Shown: positions 45,475 through 56,981 of the stretch, piece by piece
Layout: each line of letters begins with the position of its first letter
Position numbering within the stretch: the stretch's first letter is position 1
Assembly: GCF_011772445.1 (NCBI RefSeq)
Contig: NZ_WVZN01000042.1
Coordinates: 62,001-126,000, forward strand
Direction of reading: 5' to 3'
Length of the DNA stretch: 64,000 nucleotides
Source of the DNA: Hydrogenophaga sp.
GTDB taxonomy: Bacteria > Pseudomonadota > Gammaproteobacteria > Burkholderiales > Burkholderiaceae_C
The notes under the pieces: model-generated
Told to the model about the DNA's origin: nothing
Database searches by the model: none
What the model saw: only the letters and a program-made list of their open reading frames with translations
Position numbers and translations under genes: made by a program

Positions 45475-46149
45475 TCAACCGAGGGTGTTGAGCCGTTCCT
45501 TGATGATGGTGCTGCCGTCCTCGGCGACCTCGATGAACCCCCGATCCTCCAGGTCCTTCATGACGCGGCTGACCATCTCGCGCGAGGCGCCGATCATCTT
45601 GGCCACGTCCTGGCGCGACACGCGCTCGCGGATCATCAACTGGCCATCACGACCCGGCTGGGCCTGCTCCAGCAGGGCGCGGGCCACGCGGCCGTAGACG
45701 TCCAGCAGAGCCAGAGACTCGATCTTGCGGTCGGCCTGGCGCAGGCGCTGCACCAGGCCGCGCATGACGGCATACGCCATCGACGAGTTCTCGGGCAGGC
45801 AACGCGCGAACTCGTTGCGACCCAGGATCAGGACATCGGTCTGCACCTCGGCGCGCACCGTGGCCGAATGGGGCTGGTTGTCGATCAGGCTCATCTCGCC
45901 GACGTAGTCGCCGGGGTTCATGGTCGCCAGGATCACCTCGCGGCCGCGGCTGTCGGTGGTGACGACCCGCGCCCGACCCGTGAGCACGATGGCCAGACAG
46001 TTCGACTTCTTGCCCTGCTCCACGATCATTTCGCCGCGCTTGTACCGGCGCTTGACCACCGCGTCCGCCACCGACTCGGCCTGCGCCTGTGTGAGGGTCG
46101 AAAACAGCGGCACACGGCGGATCAGGTCGAGATTGGACAGAATGGACAT
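45475..46149 (-). CDS. Crp/Fnr-family transcriptional regulator
   Basis: 224 residues: a cyclic-nucleotide-type beta-roll (about 20-120; NPGDYVGEMSLIDNQPHSATV) and a C-terminal winged helix with RQDVAKMIGASREMVSRVM. The roll has the GEMSLI and SATV elements used for cAMP binding in Crp. Only two Cys are present (SNCLAI and RCLPEN), too few and misplaced for an FNR iron-sulfur cluster. It therefore resembles Crp more than Fnr. It lies between ftsK and trxB, and is divergent from trxB. Confidence 0.88.
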   Translation of the reverse strand: MSILSNLDLIRRVPLFSTLTQAQAESVADAVVKRRYKRGEMIVEQGKKSNCLAIVLTGRARVVTTDSRGREVILATMNPGDYVGEMSLIDNQPHSATVRAEVQTDVLILGRNEFARCLPENSSMAYAVMRGLVQRLRQADRKIESLALLDVYGRVARALLEQAQPGRDGQLMIRERVSRQDVAKMIGASREMVSRVMKDLEDRGFIEVAEDGSTIIKERLNTLG

Positions 46150-46246
46150 GCGTGTATTCCCAGACAGCGGGGAAAGAAAGGGCCCGCTTCCCTACAATCC
46201 CGGCCGGTCATGGCTTGCAGCGATCGAAGCCATTGACGCGCGTTAT

Positions 46247-47273
<1,027 letters not shown>

Positions 47274-47297
47274 GTTCCGCGGGCCCGCAGTTATGGC

Positions 47298-47303
47298 TAT
47301 AAT
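47298..47303 (+). promoter_or_regulatory. Perfect -10 box before rpmB
   Basis: TATAAT is preceded at 17 bases by TTCCGC, a weak -35. Transcription from here would give a leader of about 150 bases before rpmB, which contains two hairpins. Confidence 0.5.
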
Positions 47304-47367
47304 TGCGGGCTTTGCTGAAAGTCCGGCGTCTGCCGAACCGACCGCGATAACGGGTTACCGCCACCCA

Positions 47368-47415
47368 CAACTGGCGAGGTGAGGCTGAACGCCAGTTGCC
47401 GGGAATTCCCCCGGC
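47368..47415 (+). promoter_or_regulatory. Two adjacent hairpins in the rpmB leader
   Basis: CAACTGGCG (47368-47376) pairs with CGCCAGTTG (47390-47398), a perfect 9-bp stem, and GCCGGG (47398-47403) pairs with CCCGGC (47410-47415). Both lie between the predicted promoter and the rpmB ribosome binding site. The two share the G at 47398, so they could compete. Confidence 0.5.
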
Positions 47416-47457
47416 GGCCCGCTGCGAACAGCCGTGAAATTGGATCGGAGTGTCCTC

Positions 47458-47691
47458 ATGGCACGCGTCTGCGACGTCACGGGCAAGAAGCCCCAGGTCG
47501 GAAACAACGTTTCCCACGCCAACAACAAAACCAAGCGCCGGTTCCTGCCGAACCTGCAATACCGCCGTTTCTGGGTCGAGAGCGAGAACCGCTGGGTTCG
47601 CCTCCGTGTGTCGGGCGCCGCGCTGCGCCTGATCGACAAGAAGGGCATCGACGTCGTGCTGGCCGACATGCGCGCCAACGGCCAGGCTTAA
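47458..47691 (+). CDS. rpmB: Ribosomal protein L28
   Basis: 77-residue large-subunit protein starting [20 protein letters not shown] and containing [15 protein letters not shown], both L28 hallmarks. The ATG at 47458 follows GGAG; the upstream in-frame ATG belongs to the leader. A second Cys pair for zinc is absent, so this is the zinc-independent form. rpmG follows after 11 bases. Confidence 0.96.
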   Translation: MARVCDVTGKKPQVGNNVSHANNKTKRRFLPNLQYRRFWVESENRWVRLRVSGAALRLIDKKGIDVVLADMRANGQA

Positions 47692-47702
47692 GGAGATCCA
47701 CC

Positions 47703-47873
47703 ATGGCAACCAAAGGCGGTCGCGAAAAGATCAAGCTCGAGTCCACCGCGGGCACCGGCCACTTCTACACCACGGACAAGAACAAGAAGACCACGCCGGA
47801 CAAGCTTCTGATCAAGAAGTTCGATCCGAAGGCCCGCAAGCACGTGGACTACAAGGAAGTGAAGCTGAAGTGA
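47703..47873 (+). CDS. rpmG: Ribosomal protein L33
   Basis: 56-residue protein with [21 protein letters not shown] and [20 protein letters not shown], the L33 pattern. It has no Cys, so it is the zinc-free form. AAGGAG precedes the ATG. It is the last gene of the rpmB-rpmG transcript and is followed by a strong terminator. Confidence 0.95.
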   Translation: MATKGGREKIKLESTAGTGHFYTTDKNKKTTPDKLLIKKFDPKARKHVDYKEVKLK

Positions 47874-47887
47874 TTCGGCGCCACCCA

Positions 47888-47923
47888 ACAAAAAACCCGC
47901 TGTGAAAACAGCGGGTTTTTTGT
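47888..47923. terminator. Bidirectional rho-independent terminator
   Basis: ACAAAAAACCCGCTGT at 47888-47903 and ACAGCGGGTTTTTTGT at 47908-47923 are perfect inverted copies with a GAAA loop. Each strand ends in six Us, so it serves both rpmG and the convergent desaturase gene. Confidence 0.93.
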
Positions 47924-47957
47924 TGCCTGAAGGAAAGCGGCCGCGTGGCCGCTTTCA

Positions 47958-49184
47958 TCATGCGTGGGCAGAGCGCAGGCGGATGGAGAAATCGCGCAGC
48001 GCGGCGATACCGCTTTCTTCCGCGCGGCGGCACCAGGCCTGCAGATCGGCAGCGAGCTGCTCGCGCGTGGAGTTGGTGCACGACCACAGCGCGCGCAATT
48101 CCTCGCGCATGGTGACCATCTTGTCGAGCACCGGGTGATCGGCGCGCGCCTGCGCCAGGTGCGGTTTCACGGCGGCCGGCACCTTGTCGTCGTCGCGGTG
48201 CAGCCAGCGCTTGGCGGCCTTGAGCACCGAGGCGTCGGCCTGGCGCGCCTTGAGCGCGGCAAGCTCCGCCTTGCAGGCCTGCCGCATTTCGCGCGCATAA
48301 CCGGCCATCACCTCGTAGCGGTTGGCGATGATGGCCTCCAGGGTTTTCTCGTCGGCCACCGGCCTCACTTCGCCGAAGGCCATCTTGGGCGGCACCTTCT
48401 TGACCGTGGCCAGGCCCAGCGACTGCAGGATGCTGATGTACATCCAGCCGATGTCGAACTCGTAGGGCTTGACCGACAGCTTGGCCGAGGTCGGGTAGGT
48501 GTGGTGGTTGTTGTGCAATTCCTCGCCGCCGATGAGGATGCCCCAGGGCGACACGTTGGTGCTGCCGTCCACCGCTTCGAAGTTGCGGTAGCCCCACCAG
48601 TGGCCGATGCCGTTGATGATGCCGGCCGCCGTGAGCGGGATCCAGATCATCTGGATCGCCCAGACCATCAGACCCAGGGCGCCGAACAGCGCCACGTCGA
48701 GGATCAGCATGAGGCTCACGCCCAGCGCGGAGAAGCGCGAGTACACGTTGCGCTCGATCCAGTCGTCGGGCGTGTTGTGGCCGTAGCGGGCCATGGTGTC
48801 CGCGTTCTTGGCCTCGGCGCGGTAGAGCTCGGCACCTTCCCAGAACACCTTCTTGATGCCGAAGATGTGCGGGCTGTGCGGGTCGCCTTCCTGCTCGCAC
48901 TTGGCATGGTGCTTGCGGTGGATGGCTGTCCATTCCTTGGTGACCATGCCGGTGGTCATCCAGAGCCAGAAACGGAAGAAGTGCGCCGCGATCGGGTGCA
49001 GATCGAGGGAGCGGTGTGCGGAATGGCGGTGCAGGTAGATCGTGACGCTGGCGATGGTGATGTGCGTGAGCAGCAGCGCGATCAGCACGACTTGCCACCA
49101 GCTCGCACCGGTCACGCCGTTGATCAGGAAGTTCACCACGCCGTCGAGCAACGAGGAAAAGGCACCAGGGTCGGAAGCGGTCAT
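47958..49184 (-). CDS. Acyl-CoA (delta-9 type) fatty acid desaturase
   Basis: 408-residue membrane di-iron enzyme that introduces a double bond into acyl chains. The three His boxes are visible: HRHSAH near residue 53, HRKHH near 89 and HNNHH near 224. Hydrophobic segments flank the boxes in the expected order. A C-terminal extension of about 110 mostly helical, charged residues follows the catalytic part (LEAIIANRYEVMAGYAREMR; KAAKRWLHRDDDK). The gene is single and convergent with rpmG. The substrate (acyl-CoA or phospholipid) is not fixed by sequence. Confidence 0.9.
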   Translation of the reverse strand: MTASDPGAFSSLLDGVVNFLINGVTGASWWQVVLIALLLTHITIASVTIYLHRHSAHRSLDLHPIAAHFFRFWLWMTTGMVTKEWTAIHRKHHAKCEQEGDPHSPHIFGIKKVFWEGAELYRAEAKNADTMARYGHNTPDDWIERNVYSRFSALGVSLMLILDVALFGALGLMVWAIQMIWIPLTAAGIINGIGHWWGYRNFEAVDGSTNVSPWGILIGGEELHNNHHTYPTSAKLSVKPYEFDIGWMYISILQSLGLATVKKVPPKMAFGEVRPVADEKTLEAIIANRYEVMAGYAREMRQACKAELAALKARQADASVLKAAKRWLHRDDDKVPAAVKPHLAQARADHPVLDKMVTMREELRALWSCTNSTREQLAADLQAWCRRAEESGIAALRDFSIRLRSAHA

Positions 49185-49351
49185 CGAAGTCCTATCAGGA
49201 CTGCCCGGAAACGGAAGACGAAGCCTTCACACGCGCCCGGGGCAGGCGGGCGGCGCAGGCAGGATTTTAGGCGGGGGGTGTCTCCCCACCAAGCGCTAGA
49301 TCCGCTCAGAAGGCTTGAAGTGCCCGTAACTTCAGGGCCAATTGACCCCGA

Positions 49352-50623
49352 TCAAGCCTTTTTCCGCCAGACGGCGGCAAAAAAGCCGTCTGTCAGGTGC
49401 CGATGGGGCCACAGGCGCAGGAAGCGCTCACCATCACCGCCGCCGCACAAGGCCCCGGGATCGGGCACCCGCAGCGCCTGCATCAACGGCGCGACGGGCT
49501 CCGCCTCGAAGGCGGGGTGGCCAGCGCCAAAGCCTTCGGCCACGTCTTCGTTCTCTTCCCGCAGCAGGCTGCAGGTGGCATAGACCAGCCGGCCGCCCGG
49601 TTTGAGCAGGCGTGCCGCGCTGTCCAGGATGGCGCGTTGCAGGGTCGCCTGCGCGGCCACCGTCTCGGGGGTCTGGCGCCATTTGAGGTCGGGGCTGCGG
49701 CGCAGCGTGCCCAGGCCCGAGCATGGCGCGTCGACCAGCACGCGGTCTATCTTGCCGGCCAGGCGCTTGATGCGCTCATCGCGCTCGTGCGCAATGGCCA
49801 CCGGGTGCACGTTGGACAGGCCGCTGCGGGCCAGACGCGGCTTGAGCGCGTCGAGCCGGTGGGCCGAGGTGTCAAAGGCGTAGAGACGGCCGGTGTTGCG
49901 CATGGTGGCGCCGATGGCCAGGGTCTTGCCGCCGGCGCCGGCGCAGAAGTCCACCACCATCTCGCCTCGCTTGGCGTCGAGCAGCAGCGCGAGCAGTTGC
50001 GAGCCTTCGTCCTGCACCTCGAGCTCGCCGTTGGTGAACGCTGGCAGGCGGGCCAGCGAGGGCTTGCCCTCCAGGCGGATGCCCCAGGGCGAATGCGGCG
50101 TGGGCTCACCCTTCAGGCCGGCGCCGTGCAACGCGGCCAGCGCGGCCTCGCGGCGGGTCTTGAGGACGTTCACGCGCAGGTCCAGCGGTGCGGGCTGCAA
50201 CAGGCTGGCGGCCAGGGCATCGAATTCGTCGCCCACCTGCTCGCGCAGGGCATGGGCCAACCACTCGGGCAGGTTGTGCCGATGCGGCGCCAGCCAGTCG
50301 TCCTCGCGGACCTTGGCGCAGGCGTCCAGCCAGGCCTTCTCGGGCTCGCTCAGCGCGCTCTTGAGGAAGTCGCGGTCACCCGAAAAGCCCAGGATGGCCA
50401 GGCGGCGCCACTTGGAGCCGCTGCCGGAGCGCGCCAGCCACTCGAACTTCAATCGTTCGCGCAAGGCGGCGTAGACGGTGTCGGACAGGGTGCCGCGCTC
50501 GCGCGGGCCGAGCGACTTGTTCTCGCGGAAATGACGGGCAACGACGGCGTCGGCGGGGTGATCGAAACGGAACACGGCCTCGATGAGGGTGGCGCATTCG
50601 TCGAGCAGGGCTTTGGGGTGCAT
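49352..50623 (-). CDS. RsmB/NOP-family RNA cytosine-C5 methyltransferase
   Basis: 423-residue SAM-dependent RNA methyltransferase. SAM loop DFCAGAGGKTLA, the PC motif DAPCSGLGTLRRSPDLKW and the TC motif ATCSLLREENED supply the two catalytic Cys. The N-terminal NusB-like domain of true RsmB is not obvious; the N-terminus instead is a shorter helical region (LSDTVYAALRERLKFEWLA). The target, rRNA or tRNA, is therefore open. The ATG at 50623 gives the expected N-terminus; the frame upstream overlaps prfC on the other strand. Confidence 0.88.
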   Translation of the reverse strand: MHPKALLDECATLIEAVFRFDHPADAVVARHFRENKSLGPRERGTLSDTVYAALRERLKFEWLARSGSGSKWRRLAILGFSGDRDFLKSALSEPEKAWLDACAKVREDDWLAPHRHNLPEWLAHALREQVGDEFDALAASLLQPAPLDLRVNVLKTRREAALAALHGAGLKGEPTPHSPWGIRLEGKPSLARLPAFTNGELEVQDEGSQLLALLLDAKRGEMVVDFCAGAGGKTLAIGATMRNTGRLYAFDTSAHRLDALKPRLARSGLSNVHPVAIAHERDERIKRLAGKIDRVLVDAPCSGLGTLRRSPDLKWRQTPETVAAQATLQRAILDSAARLLKPGGRLVYATCSLLREENEDVAEGFGAGHPAFEAEPVAPLMQALRVPDPGALCGGGDGERFLRLWPHRHLTDGFFAAVWRKKA

Positions 50624-50737
50624 GGGGGGATTGTCCGCGACCGGTTTCGCCGCCGGGCCGCCCCAAGGCGAAACGCGCCCCTCGGGGGGAAGCGACCCGC
50701 GAAGCGGCGGAGCGTGGGGGCTCGATAATCGACGGCT

Positions 50738-52353
<1,616 letters not shown>

Positions 52354-52357
<4 letters not shown>

Positions 52358-53172
52358 AGCCACCCGTCCACCACGTCCAGGTGCGACCCGGGCCCCTGCC
52401 CGGCGTGCACGCCGTGCTGATGCACAGCGCACGCGGCTTCGGCCGGCACTGGCACGACAGCTTCGGCTTCGGCGTGATGGACGAGGGCGCGCACCGCACG
52501 GCCAGCGGACGCGGCCCGGTGCTGGCCACCGCCGGCCAGGTGATCGCCACCAACCCCGGCGAGGTGCACGACGGCGTGCCCATGGGCGAATCGGCGCGCC
52601 GCTGGCGCATGGTCCACGTGAGCCTCGAAGCCATGGCCGCCATGGCCGATCTGCGCCCCGGGCACGAGATCGCGCAACCGGTGTTCGACGACCCCCTGCT
52701 GCAGGCGGCCATCCGCCGGGTATTCGGGTTCTGGAGCAGCGATGGCGCCGCGCCCGATGCGGCCCTGTGGGAGGAGGCCCTGACCGGTGCCTGCGGCCTG
52801 ATCGTGCAGCGGCACGGCAACCGCCCGCCGAACGGGTCCGCCACCGGACTGGACCACCAGGCGCTGGCCCGCGTGCGGGAGTGCCTGCTCGATGGCCTGG
52901 ACGCGCCGCCCGGCCTCGATGCCCTGGCGCGCCTCGCGAACCTCTCGCGGTTCCAGCTCGTGCGGCACTTCGCCCGCGCTCACGGCCTCCCGCCTTTTGC
53001 CTGGCTGCAGCAGCAGCGCCTGGGCCGGGCGCGGACCCTGATCGCCGCCGGCACGCCCCTGAGCGAGGCGGCCCAGGCCTGCGGCTTCGCGGACCAGAGC
53101 CACCTGCACCGGCACTTCCTGCGCTGCTTCGGCTACACGCCCGGCGCCTGGCAAAGGGCCTGGCTGCAATAG
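52354..53172 (+). CDS. AraC-family regulator next to a LysE exporter
   Basis: 272 residues with an N-terminal cupin-like sensing domain (GRHWHDSFGFGVMDEG; IATNPGEVHDGVP) and a C-terminal AraC double helix-turn-helix (LDALARLANLSRFQLVRHFA; LSEAAQACGFADQSHLHRHF, then GYTPGAWQ). The GTG start overlaps the prfC stop by four bases. AraC proteins of this layout often control an adjacent LysE exporter, and the next gene fits that. The ligand may be an amino acid. Confidence 0.87.
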
Positions 53173-53256
53173 CGTTCAAGACCCCTGGGGCGCGGCTCGC
53201 CACGATTCGCCACAGGCCCGCATCCGCGCGGCCGCGCGTCGAACCCGGAAACCCGC

Positions 53257-53871
53257 ATGCCCAGCCTCGAATTCCTCCTCACCTCCGCCGTCGTGGTGGT
53301 CACGCCCGGCGCGGGCGTGCTCTTCACCGTCTCCACCGGCCTGTCGCAGGGGCGCGTCGCCAGCGCCTACGCCGCCCTGGGCTGCACCCTGGGAATCCTG
53401 CCGCACATGGCGGCCACCGCCCTGGGCCTGGCCGCCGTGATGCACGCGGGCGCCCTCGCCTTCCAGTTGCTCAAGCTGGCCGGCGTGCTCTACCTGCTGT
53501 ACCTGGCCTGGGCCACGTGGCGCGACCGCTCGGCCTTCGCCGCCGACCGGGCGGCACCCGCTCACTCGCCGCAGCGCCTGATGGGCAAGGCCATCCTCCT
53601 CAACGCCCTCAACCCCAAGCTGACGCTGTTCTTCTTCGCCTTCCTGCCGCAGTTCATGGACCCGGCCGACCCGGCGCCGATGCGGCAGTTCGCCGTGCTG
53701 AGCGCGGTGTTCATGGCGATGACGCTGGGCGTGTTCGTGGCCTACGGCGCGCTCGCCGACGCCTTCCGCCAGCGCGTGCTGGCCTCGCCGCGCACGCAGA
53801 ACGGGCTGCGGCGCGGTTTCTCGGCCGCCTTCGCGCTGATGGCCGCCAAGCTCGCCACGAGCGAGCGCTGA
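53257..53871 (+). CDS. LysE/RhtB-family amino-acid exporter
   Basis: 204-residue inner-membrane exporter with six hydrophobic helices. PGAGVLFTVSTGLSQGR near the N-terminus and LLNALNPKLTLFFFAFLPQF are family signatures. It probably exports an amino acid or related metabolite, under the AraC regulator immediately upstream. The ATG follows a weak ribosome binding site 84 bases after the AraC stop. Confidence 0.88.
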   Translation: MPSLEFLLTSAVVVVTPGAGVLFTVSTGLSQGRVASAYAALGCTLGILPHMAATALGLAAVMHAGALAFQLLKLAGVLYLLYLAWATWRDRSAFAADRAAPAHSPQRLMGKAILLNALNPKLTLFFFAFLPQFMDPADPAPMRQFAVLSAVFMAMTLGVFVAYGALADAFRQRVLASPRTQNGLRRGFSAAFALMAAKLATSER

Positions 53872-53902
53872 GCGCGCGGAGCCCTCACCCCGGCCCTTTC
53901 GC

Positions 53903-54508
53903 TCAGGGCGAGGGGGTGGACGCCAGCACCCGCTCCACGGCACGCGGGTAGATCAGGTGCTCCTGCGTGAGCACCCGGGCCGCCAGCGACTCGGGCGTGT
54001 CGCCCGGCAGCACCGGCACCACCGCCTGTTCCAGGATCTCGCCGTGGTCGAGCTCGCTGGTCACGCGGTGGATCGTGGCGCCCGCAAAGCGGCAGCCCAT
54101 TTCGATGGCGCGCTGGTGCGTTTTCAGGCCCGTGAAGGCCGGCAGCAGGCTGGGGTGGATGTTGAGCAGCCGACCCTCGTAGTGGTGCACGAAGCCCGGC
54201 GTGAGGATGCGCATGAAGCCCGCCAGCAGCACCAGGGCGGGCGCGTGGGCGTCGATGGCGGCCATCAGTGCGGCGTCGAAGGCCTCGCGGTCGGCGTGCT
54301 GCTTGTGGTCGACCACCGCCGTGGCCAGGCCCTGCTCGCGGGCCCAGGCCAGGCCGGCGGCGTCGGGCCGGTTGCTCAGCACCGCCACCACGCCCGCGCC
54401 GAAGCGCTCTCCCCAGCGGGCCCGCTTCGACGCCTCCACCAGGGCGGCCATGTTCGAGCCGCTGCCCGAGATGAGGATGACGATCGGGCGGGCTGGGGGC
54501 GCTGGCAT
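53903..54508 (-). CDS. purN: Phosphoribosylglycinamide formyltransferase
   Basis: 201-residue enzyme that formylates GAR with 10-formyl-THF in purine synthesis. LISGSGSNMAALV near the N-terminus binds phosphate, the catalytic Asn-His are in NIHPSLLPAFTG, and the Asp is in VTSELDHGEIL. The ATG at 54508 gives the usual N-terminus (a few residues before IVILISG). It is convergent with lysE. Confidence 0.95.
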   Translation of the reverse strand: MPAPPARPIVILISGSGSNMAALVEASKRARWGERFGAGVVAVLSNRPDAAGLAWAREQGLATAVVDHKQHADREAFDAALMAAIDAHAPALVLLAGFMRILTPGFVHHYEGRLLNIHPSLLPAFTGLKTHQRAIEMGCRFAGATIHRVTSELDHGEILEQAVVPVLPGDTPESLAARVLTQEHLIYPRAVERVLASTPSP

Positions 54509-54654
54509 GGGCCGGGAGTGTAATGAGGCCGGCACGGGCGATCGACCCGGCTGGCGCCTTGTCGCCGCCTCGACACGCAAAAACGAACGGTCGTGCGTAA
54601 ACTTGCCCGTCACGCAACCCGGGGCCCTGAGCGCCCCTGCCGAGGAGACACACG

Positions 54655-55836
54655 ATGGATCTGGCCTTCACGCCTGAGGAGCAGGCGTTTCGCGACGAGA
54701 TACGCGCCTGGGTGCGCGCCAACCTGCCCGCCGAGATCAGCCACAAGGTGCACAACGCGCTGCGCCTGACGCGCGACGACATGCAGCGCTGGGCGAAGAT
54801 CCTGGGCAAGAAGGGCTGGCTGGGCTACGGCTGGCCCAAGCAGTTCGGCGGTCCGGGCTGGAACGCGGTGCAGAAGCACCTCTTCGAAGAGGAATGCGCC
54901 CTGGCCGGGGCGCCGCGCATCGTGCCCTTCGGCCCCGTGATGGTGGCGCCCGTGATCATGGCCTTCGGCAACAAGGAACAGCAGGAGCGCTTCCTGCCCG
55001 GCATCGCCAGCGGCGAGGTCTGGTGGTGCCAGGGCTACAGCGAGCCGGGCTCGGGCTCCGACCTGGCCTCGCTCAAGACCCGCGCCGAACGCAAGGGCGA
55101 CAAGTACATCGTCAACGGCCAGAAGACCTGGACAACCCTGGGCCAGTATGGCGACTGGATGTTCAACCTCGTGCGCACCAGCACCGAGGGCAAACCGCAG
55201 ACCGGCATTTCCTTCCTGCTGCTGGACATGAAGTCCAAGGGCGTCTCCGTGCGCCCCATCAAGCTGCTGGACGGCGAGCACGAGGTCAACGAGGTCTTCT
55301 TCGACAACGTCGAGGTGCCGGCCGAGAACCTCGTCGGCGAGGAGAACAAGGGCTGGACCTACGCCAAGCACCTGTTGAGCCACGAACGCACCAACATCGC
55401 CGACGTGAACCGGGCCAAGCGCGAGCTGGAGCGCCTCAAGCGCATTGCCAAGGCCGAGGGCGTGTGGGACGACAGCCGCTTCCGCGACCAGATCGCGCTG
55501 CTGGAGGTGGACGTGGTGGCGCTGGAAATGCTGGTGCTGCGCGTGCTCTCGGCCGAGAAGTCGGGCAAGAACTCGCTGGACATCGCCGGCCTGCTCAAGA
55601 TCCGCGGCAGCGAGATCCAGCAGCGCTACAGCGAACTCATGATGCTGGCGGCCGGCCCCTACAGCCTGCCCTTCATCGAGGAGGCCATGGAAGCCGGCTG
55701 GCAGGGCGACTTCCCCGGCGGCGTGGTGGCCAATGCGCCGCTGGCCTCGACCTACTTCAACATGCGCAAGACCACGATCTACGGCGGCTCCAACGAGGTG
55801 CAGCGCAACATCGTGGCGCAAACCGTGCTCGGCTGA
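54655..55836 (+). CDS. Acyl-CoA dehydrogenase, larger of a pair (PimC-like)
   Basis: 393-residue FAD-dependent acyl-CoA dehydrogenase. WCQGYSEPGSGSDLASLKT is the N-terminal signature and YGGSNEVQRNIVAQTVLG the C-terminal one. AGGAGACAC precedes the ATG. A second, shorter dehydrogenase follows after 10 bases, the arrangement of heteromeric dehydrogenases such as pimeloyl-CoA dehydrogenase PimCD and steroid side-chain enzymes. The substrate is a guess: a dicarboxyl- or branched acyl-CoA. Confidence 0.85.
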   Translation: MDLAFTPEEQAFRDEIRAWVRANLPAEISHKVHNALRLTRDDMQRWAKILGKKGWLGYGWPKQFGGPGWNAVQKHLFEEECALAGAPRIVPFGPVMVAPVIMAFGNKEQQERFLPGIASGEVWWCQGYSEPGSGSDLASLKTRAERKGDKYIVNGQKTWTTLGQYGDWMFNLVRTSTEGKPQTGISFLLLDMKSKGVSVRPIKLLDGEHEVNEVFFDNVEVPAENLVGEENKGWTYAKHLLSHERTNIADVNRAKRELERLKRIAKAEGVWDDSRFRDQIALLEVDVVALEMLVLRVLSAEKSGKNSLDIAGLLKIRGSEIQQRYSELMMLAAGPYSLPFIEEAMEAGWQGDFPGGVVANAPLASTYFNMRKTTIYGGSNEVQRNIVAQTVLG

Positions 55837-55846
55837 GGAGACAGGA

Positions 55847-56962
55847 ATGGATTTCGATTTTTCCGACGACCAGATCGCCCTGCGCGACGCCGTGCAGAAG
55901 TGGGTGGAAAAGGGCTATGGCTTCGAGCGACGCCGCGCCATCGTCGAGGCCGGCGGCTTCGACCGCGCGGTCGTCACCGAACTGGCCGAACTGGGCCTGG
56001 CGGGCCTCTACGTGGATGAGGCCCACGGTGGCCTGGGCATGGGCCCGGTGGAGGCCATGGTGGTGATGGAGGAGCTGGGGCGTGGCATCGTGCTGGAGCC
56101 GCTGGCGCAGACCCTCATCGCCAGCGGCGTCATCGGTGCCTATGGGACGGATGAGGTGAAGGCTGCCTGGTTGCCGCGCATCGCCAGCGGCGAGGCGCTG
56201 GTGGTGCTGGCCCTGCAGGAACGCGGCGCGCGCTACCGGCTCGACCGCGTGGCCACGACCGCCAGCCAGTCGGGCGGCGCCTGGACGGTGTCCGGCCAGA
56301 AGCACCTCGTGGCCGCGGCCGATCGCGCCGACGCGTTTCTGGTGCCCGCCACCGCCGATGGCCGGCCCGCCCTGTTCCTGGTCGAGGCCAAGGCCAGCGG
56401 CGTGACGACCACGGGCCACCTCACGCAAGACGGCAGCCGCGCGGGCAACCTGACGATGGACAAGGCCCCGGCGGTGCTCGTCAGCGCGGATGGCCAGACC
56501 GCGCTGGAGCATGCGGTGGACATCGGCATCGCCGCCGCCTGCGCCGAAGGCGTGGGCGCCATGGACCAGACGCTGGCACTGACCGTGGACTACATGAACA
56601 CGCGCAAGCAGTTCGGCGTGGCCATCGCCAGCTTCCAGGCGCTGCGCCACCGCGTGGCCGACATGAAGATGCAGCTCGAGCTCGCGCGCTCCATGAGCTA
56701 CTACGCCAGCCTCAAGCTCAACGCCCCGGCGCACGAGCGCCGCGCCGCCATGGCCCGCGCCAAGGTGCAGTTGGGCAACGCGATGCGCTTCATCGGCCAG
56801 CAATCGGTGCAGCTGCACGGCGGCATCGGCGTGACCGACGAGTACATCGGCAGCCACTACTTCAAGAAGCTCACGCAGCTGGAGATGACGTTCGGCGACA
56901 CCCTGCACCACCTGGGCGAGGTGTCGAGCCGCATGCAAGACACGGCTGGCGTGTTCGCCTGA
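55847..56962 (+). CDS. Acyl-CoA dehydrogenase, smaller of a pair (PimD-like)
   Basis: 371-residue partner. It keeps the overall fold (FSDDQIALRDAVQKWVEKG; LAELGLAGLYVDEAHGGLGM; QQSVQLHGGIGVTDEYIG), but the FAD/substrate loop is poorer than in its neighbour (ALQERGARYRLDRVATTA instead of a TEPxAGSD-type motif). This is typical of the less catalytic chain of alpha2beta2 dehydrogenases. GAGGAGAC and the 10-base gap show one transcript with the first dehydrogenase. Confidence 0.83.
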   Translation: MDFDFSDDQIALRDAVQKWVEKGYGFERRRAIVEAGGFDRAVVTELAELGLAGLYVDEAHGGLGMGPVEAMVVMEELGRGIVLEPLAQTLIASGVIGAYGTDEVKAAWLPRIASGEALVVLALQERGARYRLDRVATTASQSGGAWTVSGQKHLVAAADRADAFLVPATADGRPALFLVEAKASGVTTTGHLTQDGSRAGNLTMDKAPAVLVSADGQTALEHAVDIGIAAACAEGVGAMDQTLALTVDYMNTRKQFGVAIASFQALRHRVADMKMQLELARSMSYYASLKLNAPAHERRAAMARAKVQLGNAMRFIGQQSVQLHGGIGVTDEYIGSHYFKKLTQLEMTFGDTLHHLGEVSSRMQDTAGVFA

Positions 56963-56981
56963 CCGGGCGCGGCTGCGCGCC

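Noticed and set aside
45475..46149. FNR oxygen sensor
   Set aside because: Only two Cys, neither in the N-terminal cluster expected for a [4Fe-4S] FNR.
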